Assembly (NCBI GenBank): GCA_963756545.1
Contig: CAVWNY010000004.1
Coordinates: forward strand, 1-64,000
DNA: 64,000 bases
Source: DATFDN01 sp963756545
GTDB taxonomy: Bacteria > Pseudomonadota > Alphaproteobacteria > Acetobacterales > Acetobacteraceae
Reading direction: 5' to 3'
Of the stretch, positions 42,284-49,785 are shown piece by piece (position 1 is the first letter of the stretch; every line of letters begins with the position of its first letter). The notes beneath the pieces were generated by a model, which was not told the origin of the DNA, made no database searches, and was given only the letters and a program-made list of their open reading frames with translations. Made by a program: the position numbers and the translations under genes.

Positions 42284-43408
42284 ATGGTCCAGCCGCCCCC
42301 CGCCCAGCCCGGAATGCGCGAGGACGAGATCGACACGCCCGCGTTGCTCATCGACCTCGACGCCTTCGAGGCCAATCTCGATCGCATGGCCGCGCTCCTG
42401 GCCCCCACCGGGACGAAGCTGCGGGCGCATGCCAAGACGCACAAATCCCCAGTCATCGCCCGGCTGCAAATGGCGCGCGGCGCGGTCGGGCAATGCGTGC
42501 AGAAGGTCGCCGAGGCCGAGGCGCTGGCCTGGGGCGGCATCCCCGACATCCTGGTCAGCAACGAGGTGGTCGGCGCGGCCAAGCTCGCCCGCTTCGCGGC
42601 CCTCGCCCGCATCGCCAAGGTCGCCGTCTGCGCCGACGACCCCGTCCAGGTCGCGGCGATCGAGGCCGCCGCCGCCGACGCCGGTTTGCGCCTGACGGTG
42701 CTGGTCGAGATCGACGTCGGTGCCGCCCGCTGCGGCGTCGCCCCCGGCTCGGACGCGGTCGCCCTGGCGCAGCGCATCGCCGCCTCGCCGCACCTGATCT
42801 TCGGCGGCCTCCAGGCCTATCACGGAAGCGCGCAGCACAAGCGCACGATCGAGGAGCGGCGCGCCCTGATCGGCGGCGCCGTGGATGCGACGCGGCGCAC
42901 CGTCGAGCAGTTGCGTCAGCAGGATCTCGATTGCCCGATCGTCGGCGGCGGCGGGACTGGCAGCTTCGAGCTGGAATCCGGTTCCGGCGTGTTCACCGAG
43001 ATCCAGGCCGGCAGCTACGTCTTCATGGACGCCGACTACGCCCGCAATCTCGACGCCGGCGGCCAGCCGGTGAGCACGTTCCGCCACGCGCTGTTCGTGC
43101 TGTCCACCGTGATGAGCGCCGCGCGTCCGGGGCTTGCGGTGCTCGATGCCGGACTGAAGGCGCTCGCGGTGGATAGCGGCCTTCCGCTGGTCTGGCAGCG
43201 GAGGGGCCTGCGCTACGTCAGCGCCTCCGACGAGCACGGAAAGCTGGAAGTCGCGTCGGAGAGCCCTGCGCCGAAGCTCGGCGAGAAGCTGCGTCTCGTG
43301 CCCGGCCATTGCGACCCCACGGTGGATCGGTATGACTGGTACGTGGGCGTGCGCGGCGGCCGGGTGGAGTGCCTGTGGCCTGTGGTCGCTCGCGGCGGCA
43401 TGGCCTGA
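42284..43408 (+). CDS. D-threonine aldolase/3-hydroxyaspartate aldolase-type PLP enzyme (DSD1 family)
   Basis: This 374-aa fold-type III PLP enzyme has an alanine-racemase-like N-terminal barrel with the PLP lysine in RAHAKTHKSP (K51) and a C-terminal domain holding the divalent-metal motif PGHCDPTVDRYD (His and Asp of the HxCD type). The IDTPALLIDLDAFEANLDRM start is typical. Relatives cleave D-threonine or beta-hydroxyaspartate to glycine plus an aldehyde, or dehydrate D-serine. None of the other beta-hydroxyaspartate-cycle genes are adjacent, so the substrate is open. GGGAGACAAC precedes the ATG. Only 62 nt separate it from the divergent ELM1 gene. Confidence 0.88.
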   Translation: MVQPPPAQPGMREDEIDTPALLIDLDAFEANLDRMAALLAPTGTKLRAHAKTHKSPVIARLQMARGAVGQCVQKVAEAEALAWGGIPDILVSNEVVGAAKLARFAALARIAKVAVCADDPVQVAAIEAAAADAGLRLTVLVEIDVGAARCGVAPGSDAVALAQRIAASPHLIFGGLQAYHGSAQHKRTIEERRALIGGAVDATRRTVEQLRQQDLDCPIVGGGGTGSFELESGSGVFTEIQAGSYVFMDADYARNLDAGGQPVSTFRHALFVLSTVMSAARPGLAVLDAGLKALAVDSGLPLVWQRRGLRYVSASDEHGKLEVASESPAPKLGEKLRLVPGHCDPTVDRYDWYVGVRGGRVECLWPVVARGGMA

Positions 43409-43430
43409 CAGGCTTCCGGGCCGGGGCGGC

Positions 43431-43455
43431 GGAACCGGTGAGCGCCAGGCTCGTT
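43431..43455 (+). promoter_or_regulatory. consensus EcfG general-stress promoter
   Basis: GGAAC, a 16-nt spacer, then CGTT: a perfect match to the alphaproteobacterial EcfG (sigma-EcfG) consensus. The predicted start point is about 7-10 nt downstream, giving a leader of about 20 nt to the GTG at 43482, which has its own GAGGAGG ribosome site. The promoter probably drives both the repeat protein and the PRC-barrel protein. Confidence 0.7.
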
Positions 43456-43481
43456 GCGGCGTCAGCGAGGAGGCGGACGCC

Positions 43482-43916
43482 GTGAAGACCATGCTGAAAT
43501 TGGCCGTGCTGGCTCTGGCCGTTGTCTCGGCGGCCCCGGCTGTGGCCCAGGGGAATAGCGCAGAGAACAACGGGGGGAATGGCGGCAACAAGGCCGTCCA
43601 CCACTGGAACACCCAGGCCTTCTCCAAGACCCCGCCGGCGAACACGAAGGCATTTGCGGCCACGCCCAACGCGAACACGAAGGCGTTCTCCAAGACGCCG
43701 TCCGGCAACACGAACGCGTTCGGCACCGAGAATGGCGGGAAGGTGACGGCGTTTGGCAATGGGGACAATGCGTTCGGCAATCAGACCACCGGTCGGCACA
43801 ACGCGCGACGCATGGCGAACTCCTTTGGGACCGGCAACGACCGCAACGCCTCCCCGGTCATGCCGAATTATCCCGTGACGCCGGGCAACGGCCCGCTGAG
43901 CGGGTCGGGGCACTGA
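43482..43916 (+). CDS. secreted Asn-rich protein with tandem 11-residue repeats
   Basis: This 144-aa protein has a signal peptide (LAVLALAVVSAAPAVAQG). The mature part then has about four to five tandem 11-residue repeats: NTQAFSKTPPA, NTKAFAATPNA, NTKAFSKTPSG and NTNAFGTENGG, then a looser KVTAFGNGD. The invariant core is N-T-x-A-F. The GTG start was chosen over an ATG three codons later because GAGGAGG is 7 nt from the GTG. Such Asn/Thr/Ala/Phe spacing would suit a beta-solenoid or amyloid-like fibre, but that is speculation. I do not recognise a family. It is likely co-transcribed with the PRC-barrel gene (2-nt gap) from an EcfG promoter. Confidence 0.78.
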   Translation: MKTMLKLAVLALAVVSAAPAVAQGNSAENNGGNGGNKAVHHWNTQAFSKTPPANTKAFAATPNANTKAFSKTPSGNTNAFGTENGGKVTAFGNGDNAFGNQTTGRHNARRMANSFGTGNDRNASPVMPNYPVTPGNGPLSGSGH

Positions 43917-43918
43917 CC

Positions 43919-44500
43919 GTGCGGGCCGGTTCCGCGGTTGCGTTTGCGATGGCGGTTTTCGGCCTTGCGAGCGCCACCCAGGCGCAGCCGGATGCGCGCG
44001 GCACGTCGGCCGGCGTCGTGCTGCAGGAATCCGAGCGAGGAACCGGCGCCGCCTCGAAAGCGGGAACGGCGATCGGCGACGATGCGGCTGCGGTGAACTA
44101 TCCGACGGTCGATTCCGCATTCGCCGCCTCCGACGGCATCCAGGTTCCCGACGCCGCCAATCAGAGCCCTGGTCAGCAGCATCTGACCGATGTCCGACAG
44201 GACAGCGTCCTGCTCACCGGTGCCGGCGACGTGCGCCTGAGCCGCCTGATTGGCACCGGCGTTTTCACCCCCGCGGGCGAACAGCTCGGGGCCGTTCGGG
44301 ATGTCATGCTTAGCGGGACGGGCGAGCCGCAGGTGGTCGTGGAGGCGAACGGGCGAAACGTCGAGGTGCCCTGGAGCAAGCTCGCGTTCGGTTCGCCGGA
44401 CAACTTGCTGCAGGGAAGGGTGGTGCTGCCCGGCGAGACACCGCACGGCTTGGAGGAGCTTCCGGAATTCGACCTGAAGGCGGCCCGCGGCAACGGCTGA
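43919..44500 (+). CDS. exported PRC-barrel domain protein
   Basis: This 193-aa protein starts at a GTG 2 nt after the previous stop. It has a signal peptide (AFAMAVFGLASATQAQ), a disordered Ala/Gly/Ser-rich segment, and a C-terminal PRC-barrel (RLSRLIGTGVFTPAGEQLGA, then VRDVMLSGTGEPQVVVEANG and VPWSKLAFG). PRC-barrels are small beta domains found in stress, photosynthetic reaction-centre and RNA-processing proteins. Periplasmic forms in alphaproteobacteria are frequently in the general stress regulon, which agrees with the upstream EcfG promoter. Confidence 0.85.
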   Translation: MRAGSAVAFAMAVFGLASATQAQPDARGTSAGVVLQESERGTGAASKAGTAIGDDAAAVNYPTVDSAFAASDGIQVPDAANQSPGQQHLTDVRQDSVLLTGAGDVRLSRLIGTGVFTPAGEQLGAVRDVMLSGTGEPQVVVEANGRNVEVPWSKLAFGSPDNLLQGRVVLPGETPHGLEELPEFDLKAARGNG

Positions 44501-44639
44501 CGGCGATTTGGTTCCGGTTCAACAGGAAAGTGACGGGGCCGGGTTGGGCACGTCGCATCCCGGCGGGTGCGCCGCAGACCGGGGCCGGCGGTTCCGGCGG
44601 AGCGGGCGGGAGCGGCAACGGGGCTCGCTGAGCGACAAT

Positions 44640-44671
44640 CCCATCCGGGCGGCAGCCGCCGCCGGGATGGG
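44640..44671. terminator. GC-rich hairpin between convergent genes
   Basis: CCCATCCGGGCGGC pairs with GCCGCCGGGATGGG around AGCC with one mismatch, 10 nt before the end of the peroxiredoxin gene and 140 nt after the PRC-barrel gene. No T tract follows on either strand. It is placed where a terminator is expected. The rest of the 44501-44681 gap shows only weak, unlikely reading frames. Confidence 0.5.
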
Positions 44672-44681
44672 TGTCAGCCGA

Positions 44682-45164
44682 TCACAGGTTGGCCAGGATC
44701 GACTCGGCCTTGCTCACCTCGAACCCGCCCGGCTGCTCGACCGCCAGCTGGGTGACTTTCCCGTTTTCCGCCACGAGCGCGAAGCGCTGGCTGCGGACCC
44801 CCATCCCGCGGGAGACGAGGTCAAGCTCCAGGCCGAGCGCCTTCGTGAACGCGCCGGACCCATCGGCCAGCATCACGATCTTGCCGTTTACGCCTTGATC
44901 CTTGGCCCAAGCCCCCATCACGAACGCGTCGTTGGTCGCGATGCAGGCGATCGTATCCACGCCCTTGGCCTTGATGGCCTCGGCCTGCTGGACGAAGCCC
45001 GGCAGGTGCTTCAAGCTGCAAGTTGGGGTGAAGGCGCCGGGGACGGCGAACAGGACGACCTTCTTGCCTTTGAAGACGTCATCCGTCGAGGTCTCCTTCG
45101 GGCCATCGGGCCTGGCCATCATCAGTTTCATCGAAGGAATGCTATCGCCGACTTTGATGGTCAT
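44682..45164 (-). CDS. peroxiredoxin (Prx5/AhpE-like, redoxin family)
   Basis: This 160-aa atypical peroxiredoxin reduces hydrogen peroxide and organic peroxides with thiol donors. The catalytic site is VPGAFTPTCSLKHLPGF, with the peroxidatic Cys near residue 49 and the preceding Pro and Thr. The dimer/arginine motif SQRFALVAENGKV is near the end. Length and motifs match the Prx5 group that in bacteria works with glutaredoxin or thioredoxin; TrxA is encoded in this window. It is a single gene. Confidence 0.93.
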   Translation of the reverse strand: MTIKVGDSIPSMKLMMARPDGPKETSTDDVFKGKKVVLFAVPGAFTPTCSLKHLPGFVQQAEAIKAKGVDTIACIATNDAFVMGAWAKDQGVNGKIVMLADGSGAFTKALGLELDLVSRGMGVRSQRFALVAENGKVTQLAVEQPGGFEVSKAESILANL

Positions 45165-45267
45165 GGGTCTCCGCTCCTCTGGGCCGTGCCAGGGGGACTC
45201 CTAGCCCGCTCGCTCCCGGCTGTCACGCCGGCTTGCAGGGACCGGCGGTCGACCCAAATTGCCTTGC

Positions 45268-45846
45268 ATGTCCCCCGCGCCGACCGACCCCGCCTCCGCC
45301 TTCACTGGCCAGCTCCTCGTGGCCATGCCGACGTTGACCGATCCCCGCTTCGCGCAAAGCGTGATTTACGTCTGCGCCCACACGCCGGATGGCGCGATGG
45401 GATTGGTGATCAATCGCCCGCTCGTCAAGCCGAGCTTCGACGAGCTGCTGCTGCAGCTTGACATCGCGCCGGTGCCGCCGGCGCGCCGCATCCGTTTGTG
45501 CATGGGCGGCCCGGTGGACAACGCGCGTGGCTTCGTCCTGCACACCAGCGACTGGACCGGCGAGGGCAGCCTTCGCGTGAACGACGATCTTGCCCTGACC
45601 GCGAGCCTCGACGTGCTGAAGGTGATCGCCGAGGGCGGTGGCCCACGCGAGGGAATCCTCGCCCTGGGCTACGCCGGCTGGGGACCGGGGCAGCTTGATG
45701 AGGAGATCCAGCAGAACGCCTGGCTGTCGGTGCCGGCTGACCAGGCGTTGGTGTTCGGCGATCATCACAATTCGAAGTGGCGCCGCGCGCTCGGCCTGCT
45801 CCATATCGACCCGCTGCTGCTGTCCGAGACCGCCGGGCACGCCTAG
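45268..45846 (+). CDS. YqgE/AlgH family protein
   Basis: This 192-aa protein of the UPF0301 family has FTGQLLVAMPTLTDPRFAQS at the start, VIYVCAHTPDGAMGLVIN, CMGGPVDNARGFVLH, and ILALGYAGWGPGQLDEEI near the end, all hallmark stretches. Length is normal. The biochemical function is not established; AlgH influences alginate production in Pseudomonas. The ATG at 45268 was preferred over a TTG three codons earlier. It precedes an AlgI-type gene by 141 nt, an intriguing but possibly coincidental neighbour. Confidence 0.93.
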   Translation: MSPAPTDPASAFTGQLLVAMPTLTDPRFAQSVIYVCAHTPDGAMGLVINRPLVKPSFDELLLQLDIAPVPPARRIRLCMGGPVDNARGFVLHTSDWTGEGSLRVNDDLALTASLDVLKVIAEGGGPREGILALGYAGWGPGQLDEEIQQNAWLSVPADQALVFGDHHNSKWRRALGLLHIDPLLLSETAGHA

Positions 45847-45987
45847 CGTTCGGCGTTAAGCCTTCCTCAACCCGAGCCGGGTTTGATCTCCGGGCGCAAC
45901 GCGCTCGGAGGATGAATGGCGGCCAGAATGGCGGCCGGCGCGCGGTGGACGCGCGGCCGCGCACGCAGCAAAACCGGCTGAGCCGGC

Positions 45988-47514
45988 GTGCTGTTCAGTT
46001 CGTACGTGTTCGTCTTTTGCTTCCTGCCGGCGACCCTGGCCGGGTTCTTCATCGTGGTGCGTCTGGCCGGCCGGCCGGGCGGGGCAATCTGGCTGGTCGC
46101 GGCCTCGTTCGTCTTTTACGGCTGGTGGAATCCGGCCTTCGTGCCGCTTCTGGTTGTCTCGATCGGGTTCAATTACGCCCTCGCGCGCCTGATCCCCCGC
46201 GCCGCGCCGCGCCTGCAATCCGCCCTGCTCGGCTTCGGCATCGCCGCCAATCTCGCGGCTCTCGGCTATTACAAGTACCTCGCGGGAATCGTCGGTTTCC
46301 TCCATGTCCACGGTCTTGCCGAGTTCGTGCTGGCGGATCCGGTCCTGCCGCTCGGGATCAGCTTCTTCACCTTCACCCAGATTGGCTTCCTGATCGACAC
46401 CCGCCTCGGCGCCGCCGAGGAGAAGGGACTGCTGAACTACCTTCTGTTCGTGACCTTCTTCCCGCACCTGATCGCCGGGCCGATCCTGCACCATCGCGAG
46501 ATGATGCCGCAGTTCGCCGACCGGGCGACGTATCGGGTTTCGCTCGAAAACGTCATGGTCGGTCTGGCGATATTCTCGATCGGGCTGGTCAAGAAGGCGT
46601 TGCTCGCCGATCAGCTTTCCCCCGTCGCCGCCGCCGGCTTCGCCCATCCCGACCAGCTCGCGCTGCTGCCCGCGTGGCAGGCAGCCCTCGGCTACTCGCT
46701 TCAGCTCTACTTCGATTTCTCCGGGTATTCCGACATGGCGATCGGGGTCGCGCGGCTGTTCAACGTGCGCTTTCCGGCCAATTTCAACTCGCCCTACAAG
46801 GCGCAAAGCGTCATCGAATACTGGCAGCGCTGGCACATGACGCTGACCCGCTATCTGACGCTCTACCTCTATAATCCGATCTCGCTCGCGGTCGCGCGCC
46901 GCCGCATGGCGCGCGGGCTGCCGATGGGGCGGAGGCTTACCTTTTCCGGGTTCGCCGCGACGGTGCTGTTTCCGACCTTCGTGACCATGATCCTCGCCGG
47001 CGTGTGGCACGGCAGCGGGATCACCTTCTTCGCCTTCGGCCTTCTCCATGCGACGTATCTCTGCGTCAACCACGCTTGGCGAATCTTTCGACCGGCCGAA
47101 TGGAAGCGCCGTCCAGGACACGCCGCCGTATGCCGGCGCGTGCTGCTGACCTATCTGTGCGTCCTGGTGGGCGCCGTCGTATTTCGCGCGGACTCGCTTG
47201 GGGCGGCCTCCGGCGTGCTCTCGGGGATGGCCGGCCTGCACGGCTTGGCGTTGGCCGGCCCAATGCCTGAGCGCGGGGTGACCGTCGCACGCGACTGGGC
47301 GCTGATCGTCTTGGCGGCCGCGCTCGCGCTCGGCGCACCGAACACGCAGCAGATCATGCGTGATCATGCGCCGGTGCTGGGCCGAGCTGTTGCCGGCGCG
47401 AGCGGCTGGGCCTGGCGGCCGAGCCTGGGCTGGGCGATGGCGTTCGGCTGCCTGGGCGCACTGGGGCTGCTCGCGATCGGCGGCTCCGGCGAATTCCTCT
47501 ATTTCCAGTTCTAG
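45988..47514 (+). CDS. MBOAT-family O-acyltransferase (AlgI-like)
   Basis: This 508-aa multipass membrane protein of the membrane-bound O-acyltransferase family transfers acetyl groups across the membrane to exopolysaccharide in alginate-type systems. Landmarks are LFSSYVFVFCFLPATLAGFF at the start, YYKYLAGIVGF, SLQLYFDFSGYSDMAIG, and the catalytic His region near TMILAGVWHGSGITFFAFG. A stop in the same frame lies 7 nt upstream, so the GTG at 45988 is the first possible start. It is followed 2 nt later by a partner gene, giving a minimal two-gene O-acetylation unit. Confidence 0.93.
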   Translation: MLFSSYVFVFCFLPATLAGFFIVVRLAGRPGGAIWLVAASFVFYGWWNPAFVPLLVVSIGFNYALARLIPRAAPRLQSALLGFGIAANLAALGYYKYLAGIVGFLHVHGLAEFVLADPVLPLGISFFTFTQIGFLIDTRLGAAEEKGLLNYLLFVTFFPHLIAGPILHHREMMPQFADRATYRVSLENVMVGLAIFSIGLVKKALLADQLSPVAAAGFAHPDQLALLPAWQAALGYSLQLYFDFSGYSDMAIGVARLFNVRFPANFNSPYKAQSVIEYWQRWHMTLTRYLTLYLYNPISLAVARRRMARGLPMGRRLTFSGFAATVLFPTFVTMILAGVWHGSGITFFAFGLLHATYLCVNHAWRIFRPAEWKRRPGHAAVCRRVLLTYLCVLVGAVVFRADSLGAASGVLSGMAGLHGLALAGPMPERGVTVARDWALIVLAAALALGAPNTQQIMRDHAPVLGRAVAGASGWAWRPSLGWAMAFGCLGALGLLAIGGSGEFLYFQF

Positions 47515-47516
47515 CC

Positions 47517-48662
47517 GTGCGCCGCGGCCTCTCCGCCCCGGCCTACCTCGCCGTCGCAGCGCTGTCGGGCTGCGTGGTGCTCGCCGCCGTCTGGGGCTGG
47601 GTCGCGCTGATGCCGCTCGCCTTTCTCGACCCCGAATACGCCGCCTGGGCTGCCAAGACGCAGATGCTCGCGCGTTGCGACGTGGGCGAGGTGATCGTGG
47701 TGGGCAATTCCCGCGCGGCCGCCGACATCATGCCGGCGCTGATGCCCCGCACGACGACAAACCTGGCGGTCGGCGGCGGCGAGGCAATCGAGGCGCTCAG
47801 CGCCGTTCGCCGCGCGCTCGCCTGCCCCAAGCCGCCCCGGCTGGTGGTGATCTCGCTCAACCCCGGCCAGTTCGTCCGCCCCGATCTGTTCTGGGAGCGC
47901 ACCGTACGATTCGGCTTTCTAGGCGCCGGCGAAGTCGCTGAGCTGGCCGGCGCTTCCCGCGCGGCAAACGACTGGTCGGTCTATGAGAACGGGCATGGCG
48001 ACGGGCTGACCGGGCCGGTGCGGGCGGCGCTCTACGCCATTCGCTTTCCGACGCTCTATTTCGACAGCCTCGCCAAGGGCGGGGTGTTCCTGCGCCTTTG
48101 GGACAATCGCCGCGCCCTCGCCGAGCGGCTGGCCTCGCGCGGCCAGTATTTCTTCGGCACGGCGTCGGGCTGCGCCGACGTCGCGATCGAGGGCCATCTC
48201 GACGGCTTCCGACCGTTGCCGGTGCTGGACGTCTATTTCGACCGGCTGTTGGCGTTGCTCGCGGGGCGTGGCGTGCGGGCGATCTTCGTGACGATGCCGG
48301 TCAACCGGGAGACGTGGCGCGCCGCCCAGCCCGTGCTGCAAGCCGAGTTCGCCGCCTACCTGCGGCGCTACGCCGCGAAGTATCCGAATTTCCGTGTGAT
48401 CGGCCCGACGATGCTCGGCTGGCCGGATCGCTTCTTCGGGGATGACTTTTCCCATCTCAATCCCGAAGGCGCGCGGCTGCTCAGCGACCGGCTGGGGCCC
48501 TGCCTCGCCGGCGATGACGGGGCTTGCGCCCTCGACTGGACCGGGACGGCCGCGCAGACTGCGCCCCGCATGAAGGAGGCGCAGGCATGGTCGAAGTTCC
48601 CAGCCAGCAGATTCCCGGCGTCTATCACCGCCGCATCGGCGACATCGTCGTCACCGCCCTGA
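47517..48662 (+). CDS. SGNH-like protein, partner of the O-acyltransferase
   Basis: This 381-aa protein has an N-terminal membrane anchor (YLAVAALSGCVVLAAVWGWV) and a periplasmic domain of the SGNH/GDSL type. The GNSRAAADI stretch sits where block I Ser is expected, and DDFSHLNPEGARLLSD gives the DxxH catalytic motif near the C-terminus. This matches the AlgJ/AlgX/WssH-style partners that accept acetyl from AlgI-type proteins. The last about 30 residues read into the downstream hydrolase gene, overlapping it by 76 nt. The true end may be some 25 codons shorter if a base is miscalled there. Confidence 0.75.
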   Translation: MRRGLSAPAYLAVAALSGCVVLAAVWGWVALMPLAFLDPEYAAWAAKTQMLARCDVGEVIVVGNSRAAADIMPALMPRTTTNLAVGGGEAIEALSAVRRALACPKPPRLVVISLNPGQFVRPDLFWERTVRFGFLGAGEVAELAGASRAANDWSVYENGHGDGLTGPVRAALYAIRFPTLYFDSLAKGGVFLRLWDNRRALAERLASRGQYFFGTASGCADVAIEGHLDGFRPLPVLDVYFDRLLALLAGRGVRAIFVTMPVNRETWRAAQPVLQAEFAAYLRRYAAKYPNFRVIGPTMLGWPDRFFGDDFSHLNPEGARLLSDRLGPCLAGDDGACALDWTGTAAQTAPRMKEAQAWSKFPASRFPASITAASATSSSPP

Positions 48663-49470
48663 GCGACGGGTTCCTCGACGGCACCGTGGAGGTGCTTCAG
48701 AACATCACGCCCGACGAGGCGCGGCGCATGCTGACCGAGGCCTTCCGGCCGGGCCGGCGCACCTCGGTCAACTGCTTCGCCATCCGCACGGCCGGCCGGC
48801 TCGCGCTGATCGAGACCGGGTCAGGCAACTACCTGGCGCCGACGGCCGGCAAGCTCCAGGGGAACCTGGCGGCCGCCGGGATCGACCCGGCCGCGGTCGA
48901 GGCGGTGCTGCTGACCCACATGCACCCCGACCACTCCGCCGGCCTGACCGAACGCGCGACCGGCCGGCGCCTCTTCCCCAACGCCGAGCTGTCGTCCACG
49001 AGAACGAGCCGCGCCACTGGGACGACGACGCGGCGATGGCGCGGGCGGACGAGCGGGCGCGGAAGCTCTATTTCGAGTGCGCGCGAGAGCAGATTGCGCC
49101 GTACCGCGACCGGCTCCGCCCGTTCAGTACCGGCCGGGAGGTGTTTCCCGGCGTGACCGCGGTCCCGCTCAACGGCCACACGCCGGGCCACAGCGGCTAT
49201 CGGATCAGCTCGGGCGGCGAGCAGCTCCTGATCTGGGGCGACATCATCCATGTGCCGGAGATCCAGGTGCCCCGCCCGGAGGTGACGATCGAGTTCGACA
49301 CCGATCCGCACGCCGCCGCAGCCATCCGCCGCCGCACCTTCGAGATGGCTGCATCGGACCGGCTGCTGGTCGCGGGAATGCACATCCACTTCCCCGGATT
49401 CGGCCATGTGGCGAGGCATGGCGAGGGGGGTTACGCGCTGCTGCCTGAGCCGTGGGTGCAGGCGTTCTGA
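48587..49470 (+). pseudogene. metallo-beta-lactamase-fold hydrolase with single-base frameshift
   Basis: The N-terminal half (from MVEVPSQQIPG, with AAGKLQGNLAAAGIDPAAVE and the zinc motif LLTHMHPDHSAGL) and the C-terminal half (FPGVTAVPLNGHTPGHSGYR, IWGDIIH and GMHIHFPGFGHV) are in different frames. The break is near 48991, where CTGTCGTCCAC replaces an expected CTGGTCGTCCAC. Adding one G gives a continuous 294-aa protein with a VVHENEPRHW junction. All zinc ligands are kept. MBL-fold proteins of this type cleave lactones or esters. Either the gene is freshly broken or the base is miscalled. A good AAGGAGG ribosome site precedes the ATG. Confidence 0.82.
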
Positions 49471-49524
49471 GCGATGGACGAAGCCCGGCGTTCGTGGAAA
49501 CCCGAAAGCGCCTGCCTTCTTCCT

Positions 49525-49755
49525 GTCATGGCCGGGCTTGGCCCACGACTGTCCGGTTCACAATACCTTCGGCCTCTCACATCGCCTCCGGCATTACGGT
49601 CATCGTCATGGCCGGGCTTGGCCCGGCCACCCACGTCTTCCTCGGCCGCAAGTAAAGACGTGGGTGCCCGGCCTGCGCCGGGCATGACGGTGAAAAACTT
49701 GCAGTCTCTGCCACACGCCTAAACCGGACAGTCGTGGGATTGGCCCGGGCATGAC
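49525..49755. repeat. nested pair of palindromic repeats (one element inside another)
   Basis: The outer arms are 49525-49558 (GTCATGGCCGGGCTTGG..., ending CCGGTT) and 49722-49755 (AACCGG..., ending GGGCATGAC). Between them sits a complete second element with arms 49605-49639 and 49655-49688, made of the same GTCATGGCCGGGCTTGG module plus ACCCACGTCTT/AAGACGTGGGT. The outer element has its own inner module (ACGACTGTCCGG). This fills the 49471-49785 gap, in which I see no gene. The structure suggests that one copy jumped into the loop of another. Confidence 0.85.
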
Positions 49756-49785
49756 GGGTTTGTCCAGGACGCGGCCTCCAACTCC

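Noticed and set aside
43605..43740. Regular ~33-bp DNA periodicity that might suggest a CRISPR-like array
   Set aside because: The period equals 11 codons and lies inside an intact coding frame; there are no unique spacers and no cas genes.
44501..44640. A short Gly/Ala-rich frame after the PRC-barrel gene
   Set aside because: No ribosome site and no recognisable features; the composition is what random GC-rich sequence gives.
45911..45987. GGAGG followed by ATG upstream of the AlgI-type gene as a possible leader peptide or earlier start
   Set aside because: The ATG frames run through as shadow of the acyltransferase gene and are not in its frame; the correct frame has a stop 7 nt before the GTG start.
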